A stretch of 64,000 nt of DNA from NCEH01 sp002257205 (GCF_043195105.1 NZ_JBAFWO010000001.1), one strand, 5' to 3'; counted from the stretch's first letter, positions 7,183 to 15,369 are shown. Program-made: numbers and translations. Notes: generated from the sequence alone by a model not told the origin.

Positions 7183-8400
7183 ATGTTCCAAGCGATCGTT
7201 GGTCGGCGCATCGTCCTTGCCGGCGTCATGGGGCTGGCAGTGTGTGGCGCAGCCGCGGTGCAGCGGGCGGCAGCTGCGGAAGACGTGGTGATCGGCGTCA
7301 TCCAGCCGCTCAGCGGTCCCAATGCGCAATTCGGCATCGGCTCGCAGCGGGGCACCGAGCTGGCCGCCGAAATGATCAATGCGGCGGGTGGCATCAAGGC
7401 GCTGGGCGGGGCGAAGATCAGCCTCGTTACGGCCGATGTGCCGACCCCCGCGACGGCGGCCGCCGCAACGCAGCGCCTGATTTCCCAGAACAATGTCAGC
7501 GCGGTGATCGGGGCTTTCGTCTCCTCCACCACGCTTGCGGCGTCCGAGGTAACCGAGCGCGCCGGCATCCCGCTCGTGACCTTCGCCTTCGCCGACCAGA
7601 TCACCGGACGCGGTTATAAATACGTCTTCCAGGTGTCGCCCAAGGGCACGGTTTTCGGTGCGGCACAGTTTGATTACGCGACCGCGATCGCCAAGGCGGC
7701 GGGCGAGAAGATCGACAAGGTCGCCATCCTCTATGAGGACACCGCCTATGGCACCGCCCAGGCCAAGGGCCTGCGTGAAGCGGCCAAGCAGGCGGGCGTT
7801 CAGGTGGTGCTGGACGAGGCCTATCCCCTCGGCATCACCGATGTATCCCCACTGGTGAACAAGCTGCGGGCATCCGGCGCGCAGATGGCCTTCCCGGTCT
7901 CCTATCTCAATGACGGCCTGCAGATCATCCGCGCGCTGCGGCAGCAGCAGATCGACATCCCGGTGGTGGGCGGCGCGGCCGGCTACATCATTCCCGACTT
8001 CAAGAAGGGCCTCGGTGAATATGCCGAAGGCGTGCTGTCGGTGGCTGCCGCCTCGGGCGACCTGATCCCGGAGCTGGCCGCCAAGTACAAGGAAAAATAC
8101 GGCACCTTCATCACCCATGAGGCGCTGATCCATGCGGCGGCTTTGGATGCGGTGGTGCAGGCCATCGAGAAGGCCAAGTCCAAGGACCCCGAGAAGATCC
8201 GCGATGCGCTCGCCACCCTGGATTATTGCGCCGGCTTCGCGCGCGGTGTGCCGGGCGGCTGCGTGAAGTTCGACGCCAACGGCCTCAATGCCTCGGCCTT
8301 CCCCATCATGGTGCAATGGCGCGGCGATGAGCCGGTCACCGTCTATCCCCCGAAGGCGGCGAAGCAGAAGCCGGTGTGGGCCGGCAAGCCGGTGCCCTGA
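7183..8400 (+). CDS. LIV-type ABC transporter periplasmic substrate-binding protein (paralogue 2)
   Basis: 405 residues: signal peptide (about 1-31, ending AAAAED) and a type I periplasmic binding fold. It shares long blocks with the protein encoded at 5518-6726, such as the GPNAQFG, EVTERAGIP, YEDTAYGTAQAKGLREA and GGAAGYIIPDF segments, so the two are recent paralogues. Start chosen at ATG 7183 because GGGAGG lies 7-8 nt upstream and the signal peptide begins there; an upstream in-frame ATG at 7078 would span operator copy D. It heads the rightward operon encoding two permeases, two ATPases and the nitrilase, so it is the cognate receptor of that importer. The ligand is probably a nitrile, oxime or amide-like compound (inference). 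Confidence 0.92.
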   Translation: MFQAIVGRRIVLAGVMGLAVCGAAAVQRAAAAEDVVIGVIQPLSGPNAQFGIGSQRGTELAAEMINAAGGIKALGGAKISLVTADVPTPATAAAATQRLISQNNVSAVIGAFVSSTTLAASEVTERAGIPLVTFAFADQITGRGYKYVFQVSPKGTVFGAAQFDYATAIAKAAGEKIDKVAILYEDTAYGTAQAKGLREAAKQAGVQVVLDEAYPLGITDVSPLVNKLRASGAQMAFPVSYLNDGLQIIRALRQQQIDIPVVGGAAGYIIPDFKKGLGEYAEGVLSVAAASGDLIPELAAKYKEKYGTFITHEALIHAAALDAVVQAIEKAKSKDPEKIRDALATLDYCAGFARGVPGGCVKFDANGLNASAFPIMVQWRGDEPVTVYPPKAAKQKPVWAGKPVP

Positions 8401-8477
8401 GTCGCAGTCGCACCGCTGCGCCTCCTCCCGCTGGAGGGGGCGTTCCCTTCCCCTCCAGCCTTCCCTTCAGGTGCATC

Positions 8478-9329
8478 ATGCTGCAAGCCTTGATCGACGG
8501 CATCCTTCTGGGCGGGGTCTATGGCGTCATCGCCACGGGCCTGTCCCTCGTGTTCGGCGTGCTGGGCGTCGTCAATTTCGCCCAGGCCGAATTTTTGATG
8601 CTCGGCATGTATGTGGCGTGGTTCGCCTGGCGCTATCTGGGGCTCGACCCGCTGCTCGGCTCGGTCCTGTCCTTCATCGTGGTGTTCGGCATCGGCTATC
8701 TGGTCCAGCGCCTGCTGATCGCCCGCGTGCTGAAGGCGCCGCCGGCGGCCCAGGTGTTCCTCACGGTCGGCCTGCTGATCGTGCTGGAGAATGCCGCGCT
8801 CATGCTGTTCGGCTCGGATTTCCGCTCGGTCAGCGTGCCCTATCAGGTGCAGGGCTTCCGCCTCGGCGACATTTTCGTGGGCGCGCCCTATCTCTATGCG
8901 TTCGCCGCCGCGCTGTTTCTCTCCGCCGCCCTGTGGCTGTTCCTCGATCGCTCTTGGACCGGGCGCGCGATCCGCGCGGTGGCGCAGGATCCCATGGCGG
9001 CGACGCTGACCGGGGTGGATACCCGCCTTACCTATGGGGTGGCGTTCGGCCTCGGGGTCGCGCTCACCGCGTTCGGCGGCGCGGTGATCCTGCCCTACAT
9101 CACGGTCAGCCCCACCATCGGCGGCCAGTTCGTGGTGGTCATGTTCACGGTCGTGGTGCTGGGCGGGCTCGGCAGCGTCGCGGGCGCCCTGGCCGGCGGG
9201 CTGGTGGTGGGGATCGTGCAGTCGGTCTCCACCCTGTTCTTCCCGATCCAGCTTCAGAACCTGTGCCTGTTCGTCATCTTCATCGCCGTTCTCGCCCTGC
9301 GCCCGCAGGGCCTCATCAAGGGCGCCTGA
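8478..9329 (+). CDS. LIV-type ABC transporter permease (LivH-like)
   Basis: 283-residue inner-membrane permease of the branched-chain amino acid/amide importer family, with about eight hydrophobic helices. Diagnostic segments are MLQALIDGILLGGVYGVIATGLSLVFGV at the N-terminus (first 28 residues), the VVNFAQAEF loop, and the EAA-like cytoplasmic loop RAIRAVAQDPMAATLTGVD near residues 175-195. ATG 8478 starts exactly at the usual family N-terminus; the in-frame extension from 8376 is proline-rich and unlike the family. The gene follows the binding protein by 77 bp and is followed after 3 bp by the partner permease. Confidence 0.93.
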   Translation: MLQALIDGILLGGVYGVIATGLSLVFGVLGVVNFAQAEFLMLGMYVAWFAWRYLGLDPLLGSVLSFIVVFGIGYLVQRLLIARVLKAPPAAQVFLTVGLLIVLENAALMLFGSDFRSVSVPYQVQGFRLGDIFVGAPYLYAFAAALFLSAALWLFLDRSWTGRAIRAVAQDPMAATLTGVDTRLTYGVAFGLGVALTAFGGAVILPYITVSPTIGGQFVVVMFTVVVLGGLGSVAGALAGGLVVGIVQSVSTLFFPIQLQNLCLFVIFIAVLALRPQGLIKGA

Positions 9330-9332
9330 GCC

Positions 9333-10355
9333 ATGCGCGCGAAACTCACGCCGGGGCTGGTGCTCCTCCTCCTGTTCTTCCTCGCGGCGGCCCTGCTGCC
9401 GTTCTATGTGGACCCGCGCGGCCATGTGCTGCGCATCGCCGCCATGGCCCTGCTGTTCGCGGCGCTGGCGCAATCCTGGAACATCGTCGGCGGGCTCGCG
9501 AACCAGGTCTCGCTCGGCCATGCCGCCTTTTTCGGGATTGGCGCCTATACGTCCAGCCTGCTTTATCTGCGGCTCGGCATCTCGCCCTGGCTCGGGCTGG
9601 TGGCGGGCGCGGCGCTGGCGGGATTGGCGGCGGCGCTGCTGTCGCTGCCGACCTTCCGCCTGAAGGGGCATTATTTCGCCCTCGCCACCCTCGCCTTCGC
9701 CGAGGTGATGCGGGTGATCGCCAATTCCTGGGCCTCCCTCACGGGCGGGCCGGTGGGCGTCTCCATCCCCTTCGTGGGTAGCCAGCCGCTGAACTTCGCG
9801 TTCCGGGCGGTCTCCTCTTATTACTGGATCATCCTCGGCCTGCTGGCCCTGGTGTGCCTGGTGTTCGGCCTGCTGGCGCGCGGCGCCATCGGCTATCGGC
9901 TGCGGGCGGTGCGCGAGAACGAGGCGGCGGCGGAAGTGGCGGGCGTCGATACGTTCCGCGTCAAGCTCACCGCCAGCGTGATCTCGGCGGCGCTCACCGC
10001 CGTGTGCGGCTCGGTGTTCGCCCAGTTCACCTTCTTTTTCGATCCGGATTCCATTTTCTCGCTGGCCGGGGTCTCGGTGCGCATGGCGATGATCGCCATC
10101 GTCGGCGGGCTCGGCACGCTTGCCGGGCCGATCATCGGCGCGCTGTTCCTGATCCCGCTGGAGGAGACGGCGAACGCGTTCCTCTCCTCCAAGGCGGCGG
10201 GCCTGTCCCAGCTCGTGTTCGGCGCCATCCTGATCGCCGCCATTCTCATCCAGCCGCGCGGCATCATGGCCTATTGGCCGAAGCGCTGGAGCCGCAGGGT
10301 CCCGCCTGCGGTCGCATCGCGTGCCGAGCCGGCGCTCGCCAAGGGAGGCCAGTGA
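9333..10355 (+). CDS. LIV-type ABC transporter permease (LivM-like)
   Basis: 340-residue second permease subunit with about ten hydrophobic helices. Family blocks are the SWNIVGGLANQVSLGHAAFFGIGAY motif near residues 50-70, the FRLKGHYFALATLAFAEVMR motif near residue 110, and the coupling loop AVRENEAAAEVAGVD near residues 190-205. It pairs with the LivH-like protein to form the channel of the nitrile/aldoxime-locus importer. It starts 3 bp after the preceding stop and its own stop lies 1 bp before the next ATG, indicating co-translation. Confidence 0.93.
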   Translation: MRAKLTPGLVLLLLFFLAAALLPFYVDPRGHVLRIAAMALLFAALAQSWNIVGGLANQVSLGHAAFFGIGAYTSSLLYLRLGISPWLGLVAGAALAGLAAALLSLPTFRLKGHYFALATLAFAEVMRVIANSWASLTGGPVGVSIPFVGSQPLNFAFRAVSSYYWIILGLLALVCLVFGLLARGAIGYRLRAVRENEAAAEVAGVDTFRVKLTASVISAALTAVCGSVFAQFTFFFDPDSIFSLAGVSVRMAMIAIVGGLGTLAGPIIGALFLIPLEETANAFLSSKAAGLSQLVFGAILIAAILIQPRGIMAYWPKRWSRRVPPAVASRAEPALAKGGQ

Positions 10356-10356
10356 G

Positions 10357-11133
10357 ATGAACGCGCACACTCCCGTGCTGGAGGCCCAGGCCATCGCCGT
10401 GACCTTCGGCGGGCTGAAGGCGGTGGACGGCATTTCCTTCACCCTGAAGGCGGGCGAGATCGTCGGGCTGATCGGCCCCAACGGCGCCGGCAAGACCACT
10501 TTGTTCAATGCGCTGGTGGGGCTTCAGCGCCTCACCTCGGGCCAGGTGCTGCTGGGCGGCGATAAGGTCTCCGGCCTCAAGCCGCACCGGGTCGCCGGCA
10601 AGGGCATGACCAAGACGTTCCAGAACGCGGCGCTGTTTCCCGACATGAGCGTGCTGGAGAATGTGCTGACCGCCGCATTGCTGCGCCATGATCTTGCAAG
10701 CGCCCGCGACCGGGCCGGCGCGGTGCTTCACCGGCTCGGCCTCGGGGCGATCGCGCAGACCGATGTCGCCGACCTCACCTTCCCCCAGAAGGCGCTGGTG
10801 GAGATGGCGCGCGCGCTTGCCACCGAGCCCAAGGTCCTGCTGCTGGACGAGGTGATGGCGGCGCTCACCCCGAGCGAGATGGACGAGGTGATGGCGGTCA
10901 TTCGCTCCCTGCGGGACGAGGGGCTGACCTTCCTGGTGGTGGAGCATCACATGCGGGCTATCATGGCATTGTGCGACCGCCTGCTGGTGGTGAATTTCGG
11001 CCGGCTGATCGCGCAAGGCACACCGGCCGAGGTTGCGAATGATCCGGTGGTGATCGAGGCCTATCTCGGCCAGGGCGCGGCGCACGGCGCCGCAACTGGC
11101 GGCACGACTGTGGCTGGAGGCGCCCATGCTTGA
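10357..11133 (+). CDS. LIV-type ABC transporter ATP-binding protein (LivG-like)
   Basis: 258-residue cytoplasmic ATPase. Walker A is GPNGAGKTT (about residues 39-47) and Walker B ends in LLLDE (about 164-168). The signature region is the divergent LTFPQKALVEMARAL form found in LivG-type ATPases in place of LSGGQ; the downstream switch histidine is in VVEHHMR. ATG 10357 begins 1 nt after the LivM stop and is preceded by GGGAGG. Its last 8 nt overlap the LivF-like gene. It powers the importer together with that protein. Confidence 0.93.
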   Translation: MNAHTPVLEAQAIAVTFGGLKAVDGISFTLKAGEIVGLIGPNGAGKTTLFNALVGLQRLTSGQVLLGGDKVSGLKPHRVAGKGMTKTFQNAALFPDMSVLENVLTAALLRHDLASARDRAGAVLHRLGLGAIAQTDVADLTFPQKALVEMARALATEPKVLLLDEVMAALTPSEMDEVMAVIRSLRDEGLTFLVVEHHMRAIMALCDRLLVVNFGRLIAQGTPAEVANDPVVIEAYLGQGAAHGAATGGTTVAGGAHA

Positions 11134-11830
11134 GATCCGGGGCCTCAGCGCCTCCTATGGCGGACCGAACGTGCTGGAGGATGTCGCGCTTCATGTCGCG
11201 CGCGGCGAGACGGTGGCGGTGCTCGGCGCCAACACCGCCGGCAAGACCACGCTTCTGCGAAGCATCTCCGGGCTGGTCGCGAAGGCGCGCGGCAGCATCG
11301 TGTTCGAGGGCGAGAGCCTGCTGGGCCGGCTCGCGCACACCATTCCCGCGCTCGGCATCGGCCATGTGCCGGAAGGGCGGCATGTGTTCCCGCGCATGTC
11401 CACGTCCGACAATCTCATGATGGGCGCCTATGGCGACCGGCGCAGCGGCGAGCTTGCCGCGCGCATGGACCGGGTGTTCGCCTTGTTCCCGCGCCTCGCC
11501 GAGCGGCGCACGCAGATGGCCGGCTCCATGTCCGGCGGTGAGCAGCAGATGGTTTCCATCGGCCGCGCGCTGATGGGCAATCCCAAGCTGATGCTGCTGG
11601 ACGAGCCGAGCCACGGCCTCGCGCCCATCGTGGTGGAGGAACTGCACGCCGCCATCGCCGCCATCAACAGGCAGGGCGTCTCGGTGCTGCTGGTGGAGCA
11701 GAACGCGGTGCTCGCCTTGTCCGTCGCCCATCGCGGCTATGTGCTGGAAGCCGGCCATGTGGTGCTGAGCGGCAGCGCGCAGGATCTTCAGGCGGACCCC
11801 GGCGTGCGGCGCGCCTATCTCGGCGTCTAG
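11126..11830 (+). CDS. LIV-type ABC transporter ATP-binding protein (LivF-like)
   Basis: 234-residue ATPase partner of the LivG-like subunit. Walker A is GANTAGKTT (about residues 34-42), where most family members have a glycine at the fourth position; the invariant G and K remain. It also has the signature MSGGEQQM (about residues 136-143), Walker B LMLLDEPSHGLAP and switch region LLVEQN. The ATG overlaps the end of the preceding gene by 8 nt. It is followed by a 153-bp gap holding two hairpins before the nitrilase gene. Confidence 0.93.
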   Translation: MLEIRGLSASYGGPNVLEDVALHVARGETVAVLGANTAGKTTLLRSISGLVAKARGSIVFEGESLLGRLAHTIPALGIGHVPEGRHVFPRMSTSDNLMMGAYGDRRSGELAARMDRVFALFPRLAERRTQMAGSMSGGEQQMVSIGRALMGNPKLMLLDEPSHGLAPIVVEELHAAIAAINRQGVSVLLVEQNAVLALSVAHRGYVLEAGHVVLSGSAQDLQADPGVRRAYLGV

Positions 11831-11838
11831 AGCCGGAT

Positions 11839-11879
11839 CTGCCCATATGGGAACGCCTTGGGCGATTCCATATGGGCAG
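11839..11879. terminator. Hairpin with CCCATATGGG arms after livF
   Basis: Arm CTGCCCATATGGGAA (11839-11853) pairs with TTCCATATGGGCAG (11866-11879) through 14 bp with one bulge. It begins 9 bp after the LivF-like stop. No T-run follows, so it may be a processing or partial termination signal, or a repeat element, rather than a classical terminator. Confidence 0.55.
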
Positions 11880-11903
11880 TGAATCCGTCTCTATTCAATA
11901 AGT

Positions 11904-11943
11904 TAGAGGGCGATTCACCGCCATATGGGCGGATCGCCCTCTA
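11904..11943. terminator. Nested hairpin before the nitrilase gene
   Basis: TAGAGGGCGAT (11904-11914) pairs with ATCGCCCTCTA (11933-11943), enclosing a second stem CCGCC (11918-11922)/GGCGG (11928-11932). The loop side contains a third CCATATGG. It lies 40 bp before the nitrilase ATG and could dampen read-through from the transporter genes. Confidence 0.5.
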
Positions 11944-11983
11944 GCAGCCAGTCCGCCGCCCAATCTTTCAAACGGAGCGTGTC

Positions 11984-12910
11984 ATGATTGTAAAAGCCGG
12001 CGTCGCCCAGGTGGGCGCGGTGCCCTTCGATGTCGAAGCCTCGATCGCCAAGGCCGAGGACTGGATCGCCAAGGCGGGCGCGGCGGGATGCCAGATCGTG
12101 GTGTTCCCCGAGGCCTTCATCTCGGTCTATCCCAAGGGCTCGGACTTCGACATTTCCATCGGCGTGCGCACGGTGCGCGGGCGCGATGAATTCCGCCGCT
12201 ATCTCGATGCCGCGATCACCGTGCCGGGGCCTGAGACGGCGCGGCTCGGCAAGGCGGCGGCGGCGGCCAATTGCTTCGTGGTGATCGGCGTGATGGAACG
12301 CGAGCTCGGCACCATGTATTGCACCGTGCTCTATTTCGGCCCGGACGGCGCGCTGATGGGCAAGCATAGGAAGCTGATGCCCACCGCCGGCGAGCGGCTC
12401 GCCTGGGGCTTCGGCGATGGGTCCACCTTGCCCGTGTTCGATACCCCCATCGGCAAGATCGGCGCCGTCATCTGCTGGGAAAACTACATGCCCATGCTGC
12501 GCATGACCATGTATGCCAAGGGCGTCTCGCTCTATTGCGCGCCCACCGCCGACGACCGCGAGACCTGGCTTCCCACCATCCGCCATATCGCGCTGGAGGG
12601 CCGCTGTTTCGTGCTCTCCACCTGCCAGGTGGTGAAGCGGGGCGATTTCCCGGCGGATTATCGCTGCACCATCGACGCAGAACCCGAGGCCTATGTGATG
12701 CATGGCGGGGCGGCGATCATCGGTCCGCTGGGCAATGTGCTGGCCGGCCCGGTGTTCGACGAGGAATGCCTGTTGACGGCGGACCTGGACACGGACGAAC
12801 TCGGCCGCGCCAAGTTCGATTTCGACGTCGCTGGCAATTATGCCCGGCCCGACGTGTTCACCCTCACCGTGAACGAGGCGCCGCAGCAGGCCGTGGCCCT
12901 GAAGGGCTGA
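11984..12910 (+). CDS. Nitrilase (carbon-nitrogen hydrolase family)
   Basis: 308-residue cytoplasmic nitrilase hydrolysing nitriles to carboxylic acid plus ammonia. The Glu-Lys-Cys triad is clear: Glu43 in FPEAF, Lys130 in HRKLMPT and Cys164 in CWENYMP. The CWENYMP context is that of genuine nitrilases rather than amidases or cyanoalanine-type relatives. The His-rich substrate loop DRETWLPTIRHIALEGRCFV is also typical. It is slightly shorter than many nitrilases (about 330-370 aa). It follows the LIV-type transporter genes after a 153-bp hairpin-containing gap and precedes a TrmB-like regulator. With the aldoxime dehydratase it would complete aldoxime -> nitrile -> acid. Aliphatic versus aromatic preference cannot be read from sequence. 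Confidence 0.93.
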   Translation: MIVKAGVAQVGAVPFDVEASIAKAEDWIAKAGAAGCQIVVFPEAFISVYPKGSDFDISIGVRTVRGRDEFRRYLDAAITVPGPETARLGKAAAAANCFVVIGVMERELGTMYCTVLYFGPDGALMGKHRKLMPTAGERLAWGFGDGSTLPVFDTPIGKIGAVICWENYMPMLRMTMYAKGVSLYCAPTADDRETWLPTIRHIALEGRCFVLSTCQVVKRGDFPADYRCTIDAEPEAYVMHGGAAIIGPLGNVLAGPVFDEECLLTADLDTDELGRAKFDFDVAGNYARPDVFTLTVNEAPQQAVALKG

Positions 12911-12931
12911 GCTTCGGGTTCGTTTCCATCG

Positions 12932-12993
12932 CGCAATCCGCGATATTTTGCCGGCGCCGGCCGCGCCGGCCGCGCCGGCCGCGGCGGATTGCG
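12932..12993. repeat. Long-arm inverted repeat enclosing CCGCGCCGG repeats
   Basis: CGCAATCCGC (12932-12941) and its exact complement GCGGATTGCG (12984-12993) flank a self-complementary GC-only stretch built of tandem CCGCGCCGG-like units (about 12951-12983). It lies between the nitrilase and regulator genes. It may terminate the operon or set low expression of the regulator. Confidence 0.5.
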
Positions 12994-13031
12994 GTACGGT
13001 GCCGGCAAGCACCTGAGTCGCATAGGGCACC

Positions 13032-13814
13032 ATGGATATCGAGGAAAAGCTCGCCAAGATCGGCATCACCGGCAAGCTGTTCAAGCTGTATATGGCGGCG
13101 GTGGAACTGGGCGAGGCGCCGGTCCAGGAGGTGGCGACCCGCGCGGGGCTGGCGCGCACCACCGCCTATGACGTGCTCGCCCGCCTGGAACAGGAAGAAC
13201 TGATCCGCGTGGAGGAGCGGCAGGGCCGCCGCTTCATCGTCGCGGAGGATCCGGTCGGCATGTTGCAGCGCCTCGAGCTGCGCCGGCAGGTGCTGGGCGA
13301 TCTGATGCCGCAGATCCGCTCGCTCTACAATCGGGCCAAGGGCAAGCCGCAGATCCGCTTCTACGAAGGGGAAGAGGGCGTGCGCACCGTGCTGTGGGAG
13401 ACTCTCTCCTGCCAGAGCAAGGTGCTGCGCGGCATCCTCTCCATGGACGAGCTGATCGAGACGCCCGGCCTTGAGGAAATGGATAGCTACATCGCCGAGC
13501 GGCTGAATAAGGGCATCAAGCTCCAGGTCCTGCGCTCGCGCCACAAGGACACCGAGCGCATCTGGCCGTCCACGCCGCAGGAGCTGCGCGAACTGCGCTA
13601 TGCGCCCGAGAACATCACCTTGTCGGTGACGCAATATGTCTATGACGACAAGGTCGCCATCATCTCGTCCAAGCGCGAGAATTACGGCCTGGTGATCGAG
13701 AGCGAGGATTTCGCGCGGCTCCAGACGGCGCTGTTCGAAACCCTCTGGTCGCTGAGCGCGCCGGCCGACGAGCCGCCGCCGCGCCCCGCCGCCCGGCGCC
13801 GCAAGGGCACCTGA
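13032..13814 (+). CDS. TrmB-like transcriptional regulator
   Basis: 260 residues. Residues about 10-75 form a winged helix (KLFKLYMAAVELGEAPVQEV ... GLARTTAYDVLARLEQEELI), then a helical linker (about 75-105) and a C-terminal effector-type domain, the arrangement of TrmB-family regulators. These usually sense small molecules and repress or activate linked transport operons. It ends the rightward nitrilase operon, 121 bp downstream of the nitrilase stop. It is the only regulator in the locus and so the best candidate to bind the 16-bp repeats at 6786-7125 (inference). The C-terminus is Pro/Arg-rich and probably disordered. Confidence 0.78.
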   Translation: MDIEEKLAKIGITGKLFKLYMAAVELGEAPVQEVATRAGLARTTAYDVLARLEQEELIRVEERQGRRFIVAEDPVGMLQRLELRRQVLGDLMPQIRSLYNRAKGKPQIRFYEGEEGVRTVLWETLSCQSKVLRGILSMDELIETPGLEEMDSYIAERLNKGIKLQVLRSRHKDTERIWPSTPQELRELRYAPENITLSVTQYVYDDKVAIISSKRENYGLVIESEDFARLQTALFETLWSLSAPADEPPPRPAARRRKGT

Positions 13815-13844
13815 GCGATCCCGGCGTGAGCGATCCCGAAACGC

Positions 13845-14330
13845 TCACGCGGGCGGGGTGCCCGCGTGCGCGGCCTTCAGCGCGGCGATATCGAGCTTCA
13901 CCATGCCGAGCACGGCGGCCATGACGCGCTGGGCTTTCGCGGGATCGGGATCGCCCAGCAGCTGCGGCAGCACGCTCGGCACGATCTGCCAGGGAACGCC
14001 GTAGCGATCCCTGAGCCAGCCGCATTGCTCGATCCGCCCACCGGCACCGAGCGCGTCCCACAGGCGGTCGACTTCCCCCTGGTCCGCGCAATCGATCTTG
14101 AACGAGACCGCATGGCTGTATTCCATGCGCATGCCGCCGTTCAGGGCCATGAAGCGCTGGCCCGCAAGGGTGAAGTCCACCACCAGCACGGTGCCGGACT
14201 TGCCGCTTGGCGAATCGCCGACGTTGCGCTGGACATGCTCGATGCGCGAATCGGGCAGCAGGGAGACGTAGAAATTCGCGGCTTCCTCGGCCTCGCGCTC
14301 AAACCAGAGGCAGGGGGAAATCTTGGACAT
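13845..14330 (-). CDS. PhnB-like VOC-fold protein
   Basis: 161 residues of the vicinal-oxygen-chelate superfamily, PhnB/3-demethylubiquinone methyltransferase-like branch. It starts KISPCLWFEREAEEAANFYVSLLPDS and contains QRFMALNGG and GWLRDRYGVPWQIVP, the recurrent blocks of this branch. Function is not established for most members. AAAGGATGAGCC precedes the ATG. It is followed 40 bp upstream (same strand) by a second VOC protein, and the two probably form one transcription unit. It is unrelated in sequence to the nitrilase locus, whose regulator gene converges on it. Confidence 0.75.
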   Translation of the reverse strand: MSKISPCLWFEREAEEAANFYVSLLPDSRIEHVQRNVGDSPSGKSGTVLVVDFTLAGQRFMALNGGMRMEYSHAVSFKIDCADQGEVDRLWDALGAGGRIEQCGWLRDRYGVPWQIVPSVLPQLLGDPDPAKAQRVMAAVLGMVKLDIAALKAAHAGTPPA

Positions 14331-14370
14331 GGCTCATCCTTTCGCTCACATGCGGGCGAGGCCCGCGCGT

Positions 14371-14808
14371 TCAGCCCTGCGCGAGCTGGTCGGCGGCCAT
14401 GGCGGCGGTAGCGGCTTGCATGTCCATCCACATGATTTCCCAGATATGGCCGTCCGGGTCCTCGAAGCTGCGGCCATACATGAAGCCGTAATCCTGGGTC
14501 GGGGTGGGATCGGCGGTGCCGCCGGCGGCCTGCGCCTTGCCGACGATGGCGTCCACCTCGTCGCGGCTGTCGGCGGAGATGCAGATCAGCACCTCGCAGC
14601 TGGTCTTCGCATCGACGATGGGCTTGGTGCAGAACATGCGGAATTTGTCATGGGTCAGCAGCATGACGTGGATGGTTTCGGAGAACACCATGCAGGTCGC
14701 GGTGTCGTCGGAGAATTGCGGGTTCTTCTGCGCGCCTACCGCCTCGTAGAAGGCGTTCGCGCGCGGCAGGTCGGAAACCGGCAGGTTCACGAAAATCATT
14801 TTCGGCAT
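14371..14808 (-). CDS. Glyoxalase/bleomycin-resistance-like VOC protein
   Basis: 145 residues with a single VOC (glyoxalase-like) domain: KMIFVNLPVSDLPRANAFYEAVG at the N-terminus and the closing DPDGHIWEIMWMD, whose Glu is in the usual metal-ligand position. Members are metal-binding dioxygenases, isomerases or ligand-sequestering proteins; no specific substrate can be assigned. First gene of a two-gene leftward unit with the PhnB-like gene. Confidence 0.75.
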   Translation of the reverse strand: MPKMIFVNLPVSDLPRANAFYEAVGAQKNPQFSDDTATCMVFSETIHVMLLTHDKFRMFCTKPIVDAKTSCEVLICISADSRDEVDAIVGKAQAAGGTADPTPTQDYGFMYGRSFEDPDGHIWEIMWMDMQAATAAMAADQLAQG

Positions 14809-15028
14809 GGCGTTCTCCCTTCATCGTCGCCCAAGGACGATGCGGGAAAACGCCGGCCGACAACAGGGGCGAAAAAATTTCGCCGGCCCGGCGGCGCGTG
14901 CCGCGCTTCCCTCGCGCTGGGGAAACGTGGGCGCGGCGCGCGCAAGGCGCTGTACGGCGAGCCGGGAGTGTGACCACCTCATGCCACAGCGAACAGATCG
15001 CCCCAGGCGCGGGGCACAAGGAGAAGCC

Positions 15029-15283
15029 ATGGCGCGCGAGACGGTTTACATCGTCCAGGGATTCAAGGCCGGCAAGGGCAAGCGCCTGATCGCCGAGGCC
15101 CCCATTTCCTGCAAGTCCGCCGGCGCCGCCGAACGTCTGGCCGAGCGGCTGGCGGAGACGCGTGCCGGCGTGGTCGCATTCTCTTCCTCGGGCGATGCCG
15201 AGATGGGCGATTATGACGACGAGCCGACGATCCTGTTCAAGACCGGCCAGCTGCCGCCGCAATTCGCCGGCCAGGACGGCTGA
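15029..15283 (+). CDS. Small conserved hypothetical protein
   Basis: 84 residues, no signal peptide or membrane segment. It opens with a strand-like MARETVYIVQGF and a basic KAGKGKRL patch, has a central Ala/Glu-rich helix (SAGAAERLAERLAETRAG), and ends acidic. ATG 15029 is preceded by AGGAGA at 4 nt and gives a compact protein, while the longer in-frame reading from 14807 overlaps the promoter of the VOC gene and is rejected. I do not recognise a function. Confidence 0.6.
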   Translation: MARETVYIVQGFKAGKGKRLIAEAPISCKSAGAAERLAERLAETRAGVVAFSSSGDAEMGDYDDEPTILFKTGQLPPQFAGQDG

Positions 15284-15369
15284 GCAACCATGGCTGACGC
15301 AGGCGGCTGACGCAGACGGCTGAGCCCGCCGGGCGCGCGGCAGGCGCCCGGCATCGCGGATGCGCGGCG

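Noticed and set aside
8343..10508. 721-codon open frame antisense to the LIV permease genes
   Set aside because: It mirrors well-supported permease genes; composition is Arg/Gln/His/Gly-rich as expected from the antisense of hydrophobic codons in GC-rich DNA, with no domain.
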